This document shows, one piece after another, positions 1-12,104 of a DNA stretch of 64,000 bases (position 1 is its first letter; each line of letters opens with the position of its first letter). Position numbers and translations under genes: made by a program. Origin of the DNA: Bubalus kerabau (Eukaryota; Chordata; Mammalia; Artiodactyla; Bovidae). The notes beneath the pieces are model-generated. The model was given only the letters and a program-made list of their open reading frames with translations. It ran no database searches and had not been told where the DNA came from. The DNA lies in contig NC_073628.1 in assembly GCF_029407905.1 (NCBI RefSeq), positions 50,923,501 to 50,987,500 of the forward strand. The letters are read 5' to 3'.

Positions 1-625
1 GCCTTTTCATACTGTTCATGGGGTTCACAAGACAGGAGTACTGAAGTGGTTTGCCATTCCCTTCTCCAGTGGACCACATTCTGTCAGAATTCTCCACCAT
101 GGCCTGTCTGTCTTGGGTGGCCCTACATGGCATGGCTCATGGTTTCATTGAATTAGACAAGGCTGTGGTCCATGTGATCAGTTTGATTAGTTTTCTGTGA
201 TTGTGGTTTTCATTCTTCCTGCCCTCTGATGAATAAGGATAAGAGGCTTATGGAAGCTTCCTGATGGGGAAACTGGGTCTTCTTCTGATGGGTGGAGCCA
301 TGCTCAGTAAATCTTTAATCCAATTTTCTGTTGATGGGCAGGGCTGTGTTCCCTCCCTGTTGTTTGACCTGAGGCCAACTATGGTGGAGAAAATGAAGAT
401 AATGACCTCCTTCAAAAGGTCCTGTGCATGCACTGCTGCACTCCGTGTCCCTAACCCTGCACCAGGCCACCGCCGACCACGCCTCCGCCAGAGACTCCTG
501 GACACTCATGGGCAAGTCTGGCTCAGTCTCTTGTGGGGTCACGGCTCCTTTCTGCTGGGTCCTGGTGTGCACAAGGTATCGTTTGTGCCTGCCAAGAGTT
601 TGTTTCCCCAGTCCTGTGTAAGTTC
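1..625 (-). mobile_element. BovB (RTE) LINE, 5' part of a copy continuing left of the window
   Basis: This is the 5' region of a BovB non-LTR retrotransposon read on the minus strand. Its 5' end is near 620, at a short stretch reading tttccccagtcctgtg on the plus strand, and the same stretch marks the 5' end of the next copy near 4110-4128. The rest of the element lies left of the window. No RT or endonuclease domain falls inside the visible part. Confidence 0.8.
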
Positions 626-1144
626 TGGTGGCTCTCAGTTCAGTTCAGTCACTCAGTTGTGTCCGACACTTTGCGACCCCATGAATCGCAGCACGCCAGG
701 CCTCCCTGTCCATCACAAACTCCCGGAGTTCACTCAGACTCACATCCATCGAGTCAGTGATGCCATCCAGCCATCTCATCCTCTGTCATCCCCTTCTCCT
801 CTTGCCCCCAATGCCTCCCAGCATCAGAGTCTTTTCCAATGAGTCAACTCTTCGCATGAGGTGGCCAAAGTACTGGAGTTTCAGCTTCAGCATCATTCCT
901 ACCAAAGAAATCCCAGGGCTGATCTCCTTCAGAATGGACTGGTTGGATCTCCTTGCAGTCCAAGGGACTCTCAAGAGTCTTCTCCAACACCACAGTTCAA
1001 AAGCATCAATTCTTCAGCGCTCAGCCTTCTTCACAGTCCAACTCTCACATCCATACATGACCACAGGAAAAACCATAGCCTTGACTAGACGAACCTTTGT
1101 AGGCAAAGTAATGTCTCTGCTTTTGAATATGCTATCTAGGTTGG

Positions 1145-3935
1145 TCATAACTTTCCTTCCAAGGAGTAAGCATCTTTTAATTTCATGGCTGCAGTCACCA
1201 TTTGCAGTGATTTTGGAGCCCCAAAAAAATAAAGTCTGACACTGTTTCCACTGTTTCCCCAGCTATTTCCCAATGAAGTGGTGGGACCGGATGCCATGAT
1301 CTTCGTTTTCTGAATGTTGAGCTTTAAGCCAACTTTTTCACTCTCCACTCTCACTTTCATCAAGAGGCTTTTGAGTTCCCCTTCACTTTCTGCCATAAGG
1401 GTGGTGTCATCTGCATTTCTGAGGTTATTGATATTTCTCCCGGCAATCTTGATTCCAGCTTGTGCTTCTTCCAGCCCAGCGTTTCTCATGATGTACTCTG
1501 CATATAAGTTAAATAAACAGGGTGACAATATACAGCCTTCACATACTCCTTTTCCTATTTGGAACCAGTCTGTTGTCCCCTGTCCAGTTCTAACTGTTGC
1601 TTCCTGACCTGCATACAAATTTCTCAAGAGGCAGATCAGGTGGTCTGGTATTCCCATCTCTTTCAGAATTTTCCACAGTTTATTTGATCCACACAGTCAA
1701 AGGCTTTGGCATAATCAATAAAGCAGAAATAGACGTTTTTCTGGAACCCTCTTGCTTTTTCAATGATCCAGCAGATGCTGGCAATTTGATCTCTGGTTCC
1801 TCTGCCTTTTCTAAAACCAGCTTGAACATCAGGAAGTTCACGGTTCACGTATTGATGAAGCCTGGCTTGGAGAATTTTGAGCATTACTTTACTAGCATGT
1901 GAGATGAGTGCAATTGTGCGGTAGTTTGAGCACTCTTGGGCATTGCCTTTCTTTGGGATTGGAATGAAAACTGACCTTTTCCAGTCCTGTGGCCACTGCC
2001 GAGTTTTCCAAATTTGCTGGCATATTGGGTGCAGCACTTTCACAGCATCATCTTTCAGGATTTGAAATAGCTCCACTGGAATTCCATCACCTCCACTAGC
2101 TTTGTTCGTAGTGATGCTTTCTAAGGCCCACTTGACTTCACATTCAAGGATGTCTGGCTCTAGGTCAGTGATCACACCATCGTGATTATCTGGGACATGA
2201 AGATCTTTTTTGTACAGTTCTTCTGTGTATTCCTGCCACCTCTTCTTAATCTCTTCTGCTTCTGTTAGGTCCATACCATTTCTGTTCTTTATCGAGCCCA
2301 TCTTTGCATGAAATGTTCCCTTGGTATCTCTAATTTTCTTGAAGAAATCTCTAGTCTTTCCCATTCTGTTGTTTTCCTCTATTTCTTTGCATTGATTGCT
2401 GAGGAAGGCTTTCTTATCTCTTCTTGCTATTCTTTGGAACTCTGCATTCAGATGTTTATATCTTTCCTTTGCTCCTTTGCTTTTCACTTCTCTTCTTTTC
2501 ACAGCTATTTGTAAGGCCTCCCCAGAGAGCCATTTTGCTTTTTTGCATTTCTTTTCCATCGGGATGGTCTTGATTCATGTCTCCTGTACAATGTCACGAA
2601 CCTCATTTCATAGTTCATCAGGCACTCTATCTATCAGATCTAGGCCCTTAAATCTATTTCTCACTTCCACTGTATAATCATAAGGGATTTGATTTGGGTC
2701 ATACCTGAATGGTCTTGTGGTTTTCCCTACTTTCTTCAATTTGAGTCTGAATTTGGTAATAAGGAATTCATGATCTGAGCCACAGTCAGCTCCTGGTCTT
2801 GTTTTTGTTGACTGTATAGAGAGCTTCTCCATCTTTGGCTGCAAAGAATATAATCAGTCTGATTTCGGTGTTGACCATCTGGTGATGTCCATGTGTAGAG
2901 TCTTCTCTTGTGTTGTTGGAAGAGGGTGTTTGCTATGACCAGTGCATTTTCTTGGCAAAACTCTTAAGTCTTTGCCCTGCTTCATTCCGTATTCCAAGGC
3001 CAAATTTGCCTGTTATTCCAGGTGTTTCTTGACTTCCTACTTTTGCATTCCAGACCCCTATAACGAAAAGGACATCTTTTTTGGGTGTTAGTTCTAAAAG
3101 GTCTTGTGGGTCTTCATAGAACCATTCAACTTCAGTTTCTTCAGCGTTACTAGTTTGGGCATGCTGCTGCTGCTGCTAAGTTGCTTCAGTCGTGTCCAAT
3201 TCTGTGCGACCCCATAGATGGCAGCCCACCAGGCTCCCCTGTCCCTGAGATTCTCCAGGCAAGAAAACTGGAGTGGGTTGCCATTTCCTTCTCCAATGCA
3301 TGAAAATGAAAAGTGAAAGTGAAGTCGCTCAGTCGTGTCCGACTCCTATGGACCCCATGGACTGCAGTCCACCATGCTTTTCAGTCCATGGGATTTTCCA
3401 GGCAAGAGTACTGGAGTGGGTTTCCATTGCCTTCTCCAGTTGGGGCATAGACTTGGATTACTGTGATATTGAATGGTTTGCCTTGGAAATGAACAGAGAT
3501 CATTCTTTCGTTTTTGAGACTGCATCCAAGTACTGCATTACAGACTCTTTTGTTGACCATGATGGCTACTCCATTTCTTCTGAGGGATTCCTGTCTGCAG
3601 TAGTAGATATAAAGGTCATCTGAGTTAAATTCACCCACTGCAGTCCATTTGAGTTTGCTGATTCCTAGACTGTCGACGTTCACTCTTGCCATCTCTTGTA
3701 TGACCACTTCCAATTTGCCTTGATTCATGGACCTGACATTCCAGGTTCCTATGCAATATTGCTCTTTACAGCATCGGACCTTGCTTCTATCACCAGTCAC
3801 ATCCACAGCTGGGTATTGTTTCTGCTTTGGCTCCATCCCTTCATTCTTTCCGGAGTTGTTTCTCCACTGATCTCCAGTAGCATATCGGGCACCTACTGCT
3901 GGCTCTATGGCAGGGTTAATGGTGACCTCCTCCAA
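1145..3935 (-). pseudogene. Broken BovB endonuclease-reverse transcriptase ORF
   Basis: BovB encodes one polyprotein, with an N-terminal endonuclease that nicks the target and a reverse transcriptase that copies the RNA there. Minus-strand pieces are visible in order. At 3935-3450 there is an endonuclease start with the motif GTWNVRSM. At 2844-2608 there is the endonuclease end with the motif GADCGSDHE. At 2559-1663 there is the RT core with FIDYAKAFDCVD, and at 1657-1145 the RT palm and thumb. The pieces are separated by a stop near 2605, a frame change near 1660 and a SINE at 3163-3437. The catalytic YADD box appears as NADD near 1420. The reading frame cannot give an active enzyme. It is unrelated to the host gene. 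Confidence 0.88.
3163..3437 (-). mobile_element. BOV-A2 SINE inserted in BovB
   Basis: A dimeric Bov-A unit on the minus strand, with the CTG run of its tail at 3163-3177. It is flanked by an imperfect 11-bp target duplication, agtttgggcat at 3152-3162 and agttggggcat at 3438-3448, which shows it landed in the BovB copy after that copy integrated. Confidence 0.92.
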
Positions 3936-4135
3936 GAGGGCTTATGCCACAGGCTGTATGACCTAGGTCTGCTGCACACAGAGCCCCTGTGGCAGTCCAC
4001 TGCTGACCCGTACCTCCACAAGAGACACTCAAACACAGTTCTGGCTCAGTCTCTGTGGAGTCTCTGGGTCCTGGTGCACACAAGGTTTTGTTTGTGCCCT
4101 CCAAGAGTCTGTTTCCCCAGTCCTGTGCAATATTC

Positions 4136-5443
4136 TTTAAATGTTGTTTCCCTCAAACCTGTGGGTAAAACAGGACCCACACTCACCCCAAGGCTCTGAC
4201 CACATGATGGGCAGCACCTTGGACGTGTGGAACCCCAAGTCTGCCAGAATGCCTCTGGCTCCCTCATACTCTGTAGCCAGGCGCGGGCTACCAGCCCTTC
4301 TCTCCTAGACACAGGACACCATCCTCGTGTTCTCTTAGGCATGAGCTTCATTGACAACCAACGTATCACCAGCACCAGTTGTTTGTGGCATTTTTAAAAT
4401 GAAAAATTCATCTCTATGCTAAATCACAGCAAGTTAATTGCAGCACCTGGCTGATGGCAGACATACTGAGAGAGACTGAGGCATTGACTGAAATATCAGA
4501 TGCAAAGAACAACTGCAACCACATGCACCCAAGACGATATGCCAGGGCTCTTCTCAAACACAGTCATTGGGGCTAACCCCACAGAGGGCCAGACTCAGAG
4601 AGAGACGGGCAAGCTCTCTAGACCACTTGTCTTTTCAACAGACACTTGCTGGGCACCTAAGTGCTGGGGAGTAGCTAATGACACATAGAGTCACTCACTT
4701 ACCAGTTTATTCCATCAAGCACTTAGCAGGCACCTACTGCATGCCAGGCCCTGCTCATCTACACATACAGACAGATGAACTGACCAGTCCATCTCGACAG
4801 TCACTGATTCACCTGGATGCATGAGGCAGTGGAGATGGAATCATGAACAACACAAAGTTCCAGCTCTGATGGAACACACATTCCAGAAAAGGCAGATGGA
4901 CAAGAGACAAATCAATACATAGCATGTCAAGGAGTGAAGTGCTGTGAAGAAAGATAAAGCAGCATAAGGTGACAGCAGAGGGCACACTGTAATACTAACA
5001 GTGTTACAGGGGCCTGTATCTGATTAGACAGCAGAGGCCTCAAGGAGAGGCGGGAGTGAGACTTGAGCAGAACCAGGGCAGGAGGGCCTGAACAGACGGC
5101 ACCTTTGCAGCACCACAATGTGGGCCCATGGGCACCTGATGGCCAGTGAGCGAGAGGAGGAGCAGAGAAGGCCAGAAAATCACACCAAAGCGGATGCTAC
5201 AGACCCACAGCAACATCTCCAAGCCCGTTGTTTGTGCTTCACTGCAGGTCCTGACCACTGACAAAGTCCAAATATCTTGAAAAAGGCATCAGTAAACCAG
5301 GCTGCTGTGTAAAATCTACCCAGCGGCAACACTGCCCAGTCCCCTGGGTGGCATCCAGCACCCCTGACGTGGTGACAGAAAGAGCCCACATGCTCTCATG
5401 CTCACAGCTTCTCATCTCGGCCAGCTTTACTCACACACAGATG
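4136..5443. repeat. Gene-free stretch with old mammalian repeats
   Basis: No gene is seen. About 4690-4770 resembles MIR (text like acttagcaggcacctactgcatgccagg). About 4780-5260 resembles another old mammalian interspersed repeat whose family I could not fix. The rest is unassigned. Confidence 0.5.
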
Positions 5444-5458
5444 AGAAAGCCTGTCTGA

Positions 5459-6097
5459 CACGTGTACCCCAATGTTCATCGCAGCACTGTTTATAATAGC
5501 CAGGACATGGAAGCAACCTAGATGTCCATCAGCAGATGAATGGATAAGAAAGCTGTGGTACATATACACAATGGAGTATTACTCAGCCATTAAAAAGAAT
5601 ACATTTGAATCAGTTCTAATGAGGTGGATGAAACTGGAGCCTATTATACAGAGTGAGGTAAGCCAGAAAGAAAAACACCAATACAGTATACTAACGCATA
5701 TATATGGAATTTAGAAAGATGGTAACAATAACCCTGTATACGAGACAGCAAAAGAGACACTGATGTATAGAACAGTCTTTTGGACTCTGTGGGAGAGGGA
5801 GAGGGCGGGATGATTTGGGAGAATGGCATTGAAACATGTATAATATCATATATGAAACGAGTCACCAGTCCAGGTTCGATGCACAATACTGGATGCTTGG
5901 GGCTGATGCACTGGGACGACCCAGAGGGATGGTATGGGGAGGGAGGATGGAGAAGGATTCAGGATGGGGAACACGTGTATATCTGTGGTGGATTCATGTT
6001 GATATATGGCAAAACCAATACAATATTGTAAAGTTAAAAAATAATATTAAAAAAAAAATATATATATATATATGAGAAATGAGAACCTAAAAAAAAA
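5459..6097 (+). mobile_element. Ruminant L1, 5'-truncated 3' end
   Basis: Only the last 0.6 kb of an L1 is present, ending in an A-rich and TA-rich tail at about 6040-6097. A 15-bp target duplication, agaaagcctgtctga, flanks it at 5444-5458 and 6098-6112, so this is a complete, independent 5'-truncated insertion. The start corresponds closely to the point where the large L1 at 10.3-18.4 kb stops. Confidence 0.9.
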
Positions 6098-6112
6098 AGA
6101 AAGCCTGTCTGA

Positions 6113-7317
6113 GCCCCTTAGTCAAAATCAGGTGCCCTTTTGCCTACATCTACACCTTTAAAATAGCCCTTCTTTGCTCCACTCATTTTTCTTTTTAAAG
6201 AGTTCATCATTTTTGTCCACCTCCCCCACCAGAAGAAGTTCAGTAAGCATTTAGTGAATGGTCTAAACCTGTTCCTCTTACTAATGTCACCCAAGGCAGA
6301 AGTTTGGGGGGTTTTTGGATGCCTCCCCTTCCCCCAATTCCTTGTATCAAATTATCCCCCAAGACCTATGTTAGGGAAATTAAAATGGAGGAAGTCTTGT
6401 TCAGGCTTCAAAGCAGGACAGCGGGCCTCTGACCTTCCTGGACACTGCCCAGATTCCCTGCCTGCCTTCAAACACAGCAAGTCAGGCAACACTTCAGGTA
6501 AGAAAGGGAGTGGGTCTTGGAATTTTTGAGTCTCTGGAGGTCTGGCCAGTCCCCCAGGGTATAAGGAAATCCTATGACTCACAAACTGAAATGAACATTG
6601 TAAAATGGTTACAGTGTAAAACCACAGCTGAGTTTTTGCATGAAAACTTACGATGTCATCAGTTTGAAGCCTGTGATTTACAAACAGGAGCCCACAAAAC
6701 TGCAATTTGAAATGTCACCCAGGGGATGACACACCACCTGGGAACCCTTTTCCAATTGCTGACCCCAGATTGCTGTTAATGAGGGCCTTTCCAGCACTGC
6801 TGAAGTCTGGATATAGGTGGGCCCAATTTGGTAATGTTTATGCTGCTATTTCTATTGTTTCTATTTCTTTTCTTTTAACTAATGCATATTGGAATTAAGT
6901 CAAATAATCTTCTACAAAAAACTGAAATTGTTTATGTATGTAACGAGTGGTTTCTTTTGTTAATGAATCCTTTGAGCCTAAAAGGAAAGTAAAACTTTTG
7001 ACAAAACAGACCTACTAATCCCTTTTCTAAACATCTCTCAACACATTCTCCTGCTCCATCCCCACTAGCAGTAGGTTAGGCCCTTGTCTGGTTCATGCAG
7101 ATTTTTGCAACAGCCTAATCTCTGTTTCCCTGCCTTACCTTGCTACTTTCTCAAGCCCTAAGTAGTACAAACATTACTAAATTTCTCTAAAATCACTGCC
7201 CATGGATGGGTGTGGACCCCCTCCACACACTTTCCCCTTCTGAGCAAAACATATGCAGTAGTAGTTGTGAAGAATCACTATAGAAGCAAATGCAGGAGAT
7301 GTACACATTTAAGGTAT
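6113..7317. other. Gene-free stretch
   Basis: No supported gene, RNA or young repeat. About 6240-6300 may be a MIR scrap. A minus-strand open frame at 6352-6705 has no convincing exon borders or recognisable motif. Confidence 0.4.
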
Positions 7318-7326
7318 GGATGACTC

Positions 7327-7543
7327 ATTCCCTGGTGGCTCAGACAGTCAAGACTCTGCCTGCAAGGCACATCACCCAGTTTGATCCCTTGGTCGGGAAG
7401 ATGTCCTGGAGAAGGGAATGGCTATCCACTCCAGTATTCTTGCCTAGAGAATTCCATGGACAGAGGAGCCTGACAGGCTACAGGGCATGGAATTGCAAAA
7501 AGTCGGACATGGCTGAGCAACTAACACTTTCACTTTTTCACAC
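7327..7543 (+). mobile_element. Bov-tA SINE
   Basis: A tRNA-derived Bov-tA with the usual start (ccctggtggctcag), internal promoter-like text and the ending agtcggacatggctgagcaac. Target duplications of ggatgactc lie at 7318-7326 and 7544-7552. Confidence 0.92.
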
Positions 7544-7579
7544 GGATGACTCGTTTAAGTCGCATGCATGTGTTAAAGT

Positions 7580-7715
7580 CTATGGCATCACTGACTCAAA
7601 GGGCATGAGTTTGAGTAAACTCCAGGAGTTGGTGATGGACAGGGAGGCCTGGCGTGCTGCAGTTCATGGGGTCACACAGAGTCAGACACGACTGAGCAAC
7701 TTAACTGAACTGTTG
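7580..7715 (+). mobile_element. BovB 3'-end fragment
   Basis: A short plus-strand piece of the conserved BovB 3' end (ggtgatggacagggaggcc, then cacgactgagcaacttaac). It is strongly 5'-truncated, as is usual for BovB. Confidence 0.85.
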
Positions 7716-8040
7716 GAAACTCATAAGCCAAAACACATTCCTGGTGTAAAAGGGCATCACTTCACACTTTAAGGTAAACAATCAACCAACTAATAATGAG
7801 AAAGCCAAGTTATCAGTGACTGATAATTAAACATCTAGATTTCTACCAATTAAAAACTGTCACAAATTCAAGATGCTGGCAATAGTACACTCTTATTACA
7901 GTGCTGTTTGCAAAAATCTATGGGAAATTCTACGAACTGTATAAGTTCATGCTCTATGGGAACCTGAAACGCATGACTGCTCACATGGTGAGGAACTAGA
8001 CTCCAAGTGAAGGACTCATCCAGAAACTCCAGCAGGCAGG

Positions 8041-8355
8041 ACAGTCATCCCTCAGGATCTGCAGGGGGTTGGTTCCAGGACCCCTGTCTTCAATGTGCAC
8101 CCAAGTCCCTGGTATAAAATGGCATAGTATTTGCATGTAAACTATGGCACAGCCTCCCATATACTTTAAATCATCTTTAGATTCCTTGTAATACCTAACA
8201 TAATGTAAATGATATGTAATTAGTTGTTGTATGTGACAAATTCAACTTTTGCTTTTTGGAACTTTCTGGAATTTTTTTTTTCCTCAAATATTTTTGATCC
8301 AAGGCTGATTAGAGTTACCAATGGAGAACCTAAGGACACGGAGGTCAGACTGCAA
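8041..8355 (-). mobile_element. Tigger/MER2-like DNA transposon remnant
   Basis: A non-autonomous mariner/Tigger-type element. The left end reads acagtcatccctcaggatc and the right end gives the inverted counterpart (ggacacggaggtcagactg). The inner text about ggttccaggacccc matches the family. It is in the opposite orientation to the related copy at 27.04-27.62 kb. No transposase is present. Confidence 0.7.
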
Positions 8356-9209
8356 CTTAACACCAATCGCATTTCAGTAGCTTTTAATGACATCCTTGTG
8401 ATCAAAAGTAGACAGCCTGCAGTTATACCTTCAACTTGGAAGTCTGTGGAATTCTGAGACCCACACCCTTAGGAACGGCTGAAAGAAACTGCATGTCTGA
8501 ATCAGATCCCTGCCATCCAGGAGAAACCTTTTAAGTAAAGACCCAGACTATAGAATCCCTACTGTAAAATCAAACCTCCAGGATCTCCCTTGTGTAAAGC
8601 CCCATGGGGACATTCTGTAGAATGATCTAACCCTTGCCCACCTTTCAGCCCCCAGCCCAGTCCATGCCTCTAACCACAGTGGCTATTCATCCTCCTTGAG
8701 CCCTCTGGGCATGCCACCCCCTTGCTGACCTCCCAGGCCTCCACTCATGCAGTTATCTGAAATACCCTCATACACCTCTTTTCTCCCAGCCACCCTTCCA
8801 GTTGGCAAATTCCTCCTTCGAGACTCAGCTCAAGGGTCACACACTCCTGAAAGCATTTCATGACTCCCCAGGCCCTGAGGTGAGTGGGGGGCTCATCTCT
8901 GTGCTCCCATGACATCTGGGGACAAACTGCACCCCAGCGATCACCACGCTGCACTAAGAGCCCTCATCTGCTATTCCCATTATGTTATAATCTCTGCTTG
9001 CAGCTCACCACAGTATTCATCCAACTGGTACTAGAAAAAATTCCAAACTCAAGGTCACAGAAAAGTTGTCCTAATTTGAGGCCAAAGTGCACCACAAATA
9101 AAGCTGGAATTTCAGTAATTCCCATTACCTTGATTGAAAGGCTCGAGGAGAATGGAGAGTGTCACTGGACTCAGACAGAACCCACTTTTCAGGTGGCTAC
9201 ACACATGGC

Positions 9210-9236
9210 TACACACACACACACACACACACACAC
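9210..9236. repeat. (CA)n microsatellite
   Basis: About thirteen uninterrupted CA units. A possible length polymorphism. Confidence 0.95.
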
Positions 9237-9609
9237 GCAAAGTTCAAAGGTGAAAGGGAAGAAAGCAAGTAGGCATCATAAGAGGAGAAATGTGTATAAA
9301 AAGAAAAGCTGTGTACTGGTATTTTGTCTGTCTCTTTTTTTTCCCTTGTAGAAAGTCAGTCTTTTCTTCTACTGGCCTGGAACCAAGTTTCATTCGTGAT
9401 TTCCTGAGCTAAAACGTTGTGCACATTTTTATGTGAAAATATTTGGGGGAGGAGCACTTGGAGAATAGCACAATATTAGGTTTTAAATTTTTTGTTAACT
9501 ATATATTGATTATTTACTTATCAAGGCTTCAAATGAAATAGTGGTCCACTTCTGTGTTCTAAGCGTTGATAGGGTTGATATTCTGGGGTTTGAGGAACAA
9601 AGCACTCAC

Positions 9610-9673
9610 CATCTCCCAGAACTCTGTATCCACCCTAAGTGTACCTTGGCCAGCCAGCAGGTATTTTATTGCA
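9610..9673 (-). other. Weak exon-like block
   Basis: On the minus strand the acceptor gattttcctag precedes 64 bases and the donor ATG|GTGAGT follows. Only one frame is open, coding 21 residues that include LLAGQGTLRVDTEFWEM, with one leading base and a phase-0 end. It cannot follow the 18918-19013 exon directly, because that exon needs a partner with two leading bases. It could be a chance pair of splice signals or a distal exon of the minus-strand gene. Confidence 0.22.
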
Positions 9674-11349
9674 CTAGGAAAATCAGAGTCACTTCAATCT
9701 GCCCAGGAAGTCAAAAGTGAAAGGTCAAAGCATCTCACGAGCTACTTCAATGCAACGCCAACAATGCTGTGGCATCTTCAGCCAGGCCCAGGGCCCAGAC
9801 TTCGCAGTCCCCTCCACGGGCCCTGCTGAGTGCATGGGCTCCATCCCAGTGTGGGAGGAGGTCACTGAAGCTTTGAGAAAGAAGTGAATGATGAGACAAG
9901 CATTGCTAAAGATCCCCTGGCTCCAACATGGTGAGCGAAATGGAGGAAAAGTAGAAGCAGGACAACCAGTTCAAGGGCCTTTGCAGTGACCCAGGCAAAC
10001 AATGACGTCAGCAACCTGGGAGACACACAAGGAAAGGTAGCAGATGAATTCAAGACCTGCTTCGGAAGCACCACTCGGACTCGGCAATTTGGAGGAAGAG
10101 AAAAGTAAGGGATAACAGATGACTCCCTAGTTTCTGGACTGAAAAAGTGAGCTAACAGTTGTGCTCCTTAATGAGATGGGGGGAAGGGAAGGCTGGAAAG
10201 GGGCTGTGGCAGAAGGGGACCAAGCGTTAAAATCGGGACCAATTAAGCTTGAGGGGCCCATGAGACAGCCAAGTTCACTAACTCCTATCAAAGGTATACT
10301 CAGAGGAGAGAACAAGATGGTGGAGGAGTAGGTGACGTGGAGTACATGTCTCTCCACGGATGCATCAGGAACACACCTTCAGACACAGAAGTGCGTGCAG
10401 AACACCAGCTGAGACAGGCAGGAGGACCTGACCAGCGGAAAGAATATGTAGACCCACGCAAAACTCGGTAGGACAAAGGAACTAGGGGAAAAACAGGAGT
10501 GTTAGTAGGACTGGACCTGCCCTTGGCAGGTGGGGGAACTGAAGCAGGGGTCAATCCCCACATCGGGGCAATTGTCTGAGTCAGAGGAGAAACATTTAAA
10601 GCTGAGAGTCAAACAGCTGAGCTGTGGCAGCCTAAGTGGAATGGGAATCAGACAGTCCTTGCCACAGGCATGCACACCCTGGATAGGGATGCAGGTCCCC
10701 TAGAAGGCGCAGCAGCTGGGAGCTGGAGTTTAGGGATCGTGGAGCAATCCCAGGGAGAGGGCTGCTGTTGACTGCGGAGAGACGGATCAGGGGATGTGAG
10801 GGAGGAGATCGTGGTGGGAAATGCAGGTGGAGGAAAGCCAGGCACCATGGAAGCAAGGTGATACTGCTGAGTACGCGTAGGGGCTGGAGCCATCACCATG
10901 GCCTCTCTCCCCACACACCAGCATCTGTAGGAGAACAATAGAGAGGCTGGCCCATCAAACGCCTGATGCACTGAACTACAGGGTAGGATCCCTCTCAGGG
11001 TGCCCCTTTAAATGACTGATGCACCGATCTACAGAGTAGGACCCCAGGCAGGGGGCCCCTCTATGTGTCTGATACACTGAACAACAGAGAAGGACCCCAG
11101 TCAAGGGAGCCCTCTAAGTGCTTGAATGGCTGGAGCTACGGATAAAGACTGGCCAAAGAGGCCTTCTGATCACCAGATATAAGAGGCTGGAAAAAAGACT
11201 CTGATAGGGCCGTAACTCCTGCAGTAGAGGCAATCCGTGTCCCTGCACACTTGATGCCACCAGAGTCCCCACAAGCCAAGCAGCTGCACCACCTTCATGC
11301 TCAACCCTCACTGGGGCAGAGCTGCCAGAGGCAAAATAAGCCTTTCGTA

Positions 11350-11500
11350 TACGCGTGCAGGGTCACATCAGTCATGTCCGACGCTTTGCAGCCCTGTGGA
11401 CCGTGGCCTGCCAGGCTTCTCTGTCAGGGGGCTCTCCAGGCAAGAACACTGGAGCATACTGTCCAATACTGGTCGCCATACCCTTCTAGAGCACTGTATT
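11350..11500 (-). mobile_element. Bov-tA/Bov-A SINE fragment within L1
   Basis: Minus-strand SINE text (gtcatgtccgacgctttgc, then ctccaggcaagaacactgg) sits in the 5' region of the L1. It is diverged and its edges are approximate. Confidence 0.7.
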
Positions 11501-11836
11501 TCCTGCTGCCCTAGCCGCCAACCCCCCTGAGTACCTGGTGCTGCCAGAACCCCTCTCTGTGTCTATGGAATACATGAAGGCCATTGAGAGCTCCCACAAA
11601 AGCAAACACACTAGTTCTGATAGCTGTGGACACTGGAGGCAAGAACACACAGGAGTAGGACCAGATTAGACTCTGAGCTGCCCACACAGCAGGTCCAGAG
11701 ATCAGCAGAGTGCTGGAGGGCATCATAGGGAGGTGAGGTGGGCTGTGACTCCCAGCGAGGGAAAGAACTCTGACAGCAGTGACTCAAGAAAAACATTTAT
11801 TATTCTTATGTTTTGACTTGTTCTATAGATTCTTTT

Positions 11837-12104
11837 CGGAGAAAGCAATGGCACCCCACTCCAGTACTCTTGCCTGGAAAATCCCATGGATGGAGGAGCC
11901 TGGTAGGCTGCAGTCCATGGGGTCTCTAAGAGTCGGACACGACTGAGCGACTTCTTTCACTTTTCACTTTCATGCATTGGAGAAGGAAATGGCAACCCGC
12001 TCCAGTGTTCTTGCCTGGAGAATCCCAGGGACGGGGGAGCCTGGTGGGCTGCCGTCTATGGGGTCGCACAGAGGTGGACACGACTGAAGCGACTTAGCAG
12101 TAGC
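11837..12104 (+). mobile_element. BOV-A2 SINE inserted in L1
   Basis: A plus-strand dimeric SINE ending in a short AGC/AGT tail. The exact 12-bp target duplication atagattctttt lies at 11825-11836 and 12105-12116, inside the L1 5' region. Confidence 0.95.

Larger units (their letters stand above)
636..4135 (-). mobile_element. BovB (RTE) LINE, near full length, head-to-tail with its neighbour
   Basis: Read on the minus strand, this copy starts near 4135 and ends at the typical BovB 3' tail of short CTGAA-type repeats at 636-650. The order is 5' region, apurinic-like endonuclease (about 3900-2650), reverse transcriptase (about 2560-1150), then the conserved 3' end. The 5' region appears shorter than in the copy at 1-625, because several hundred bases present there have no visible counterpart here. 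A BOV-A2 SINE splits the endonuclease region. The coding sequence is frameshifted, so the copy is dead. Confidence 0.9.
8356..10308. repeat. Stretch with an L2-like fragment and no supported gene
   Basis: About 8610-9000 reads like the 3' part of an L2 LINE (plus strand, text near ttcgagactcagctcaaggg). A CA microsatellite follows at 9210-9236. The rest has no recognised repeat or gene apart from the weak exon-like block at 9610-9673, listed separately. Confidence 0.5.

Noticed and set aside
264..842. 192-codon plus-strand frame at the left edge
   Set aside because: It runs across the junction of two BovB copies antisense to them.
3163..3180. CTG/CAG trinucleotide runs here and at 17.89 and 32.08 kb
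   Set aside because: They are the tails of BOV-A2 SINEs, not expansion loci or CRISPR repeats.
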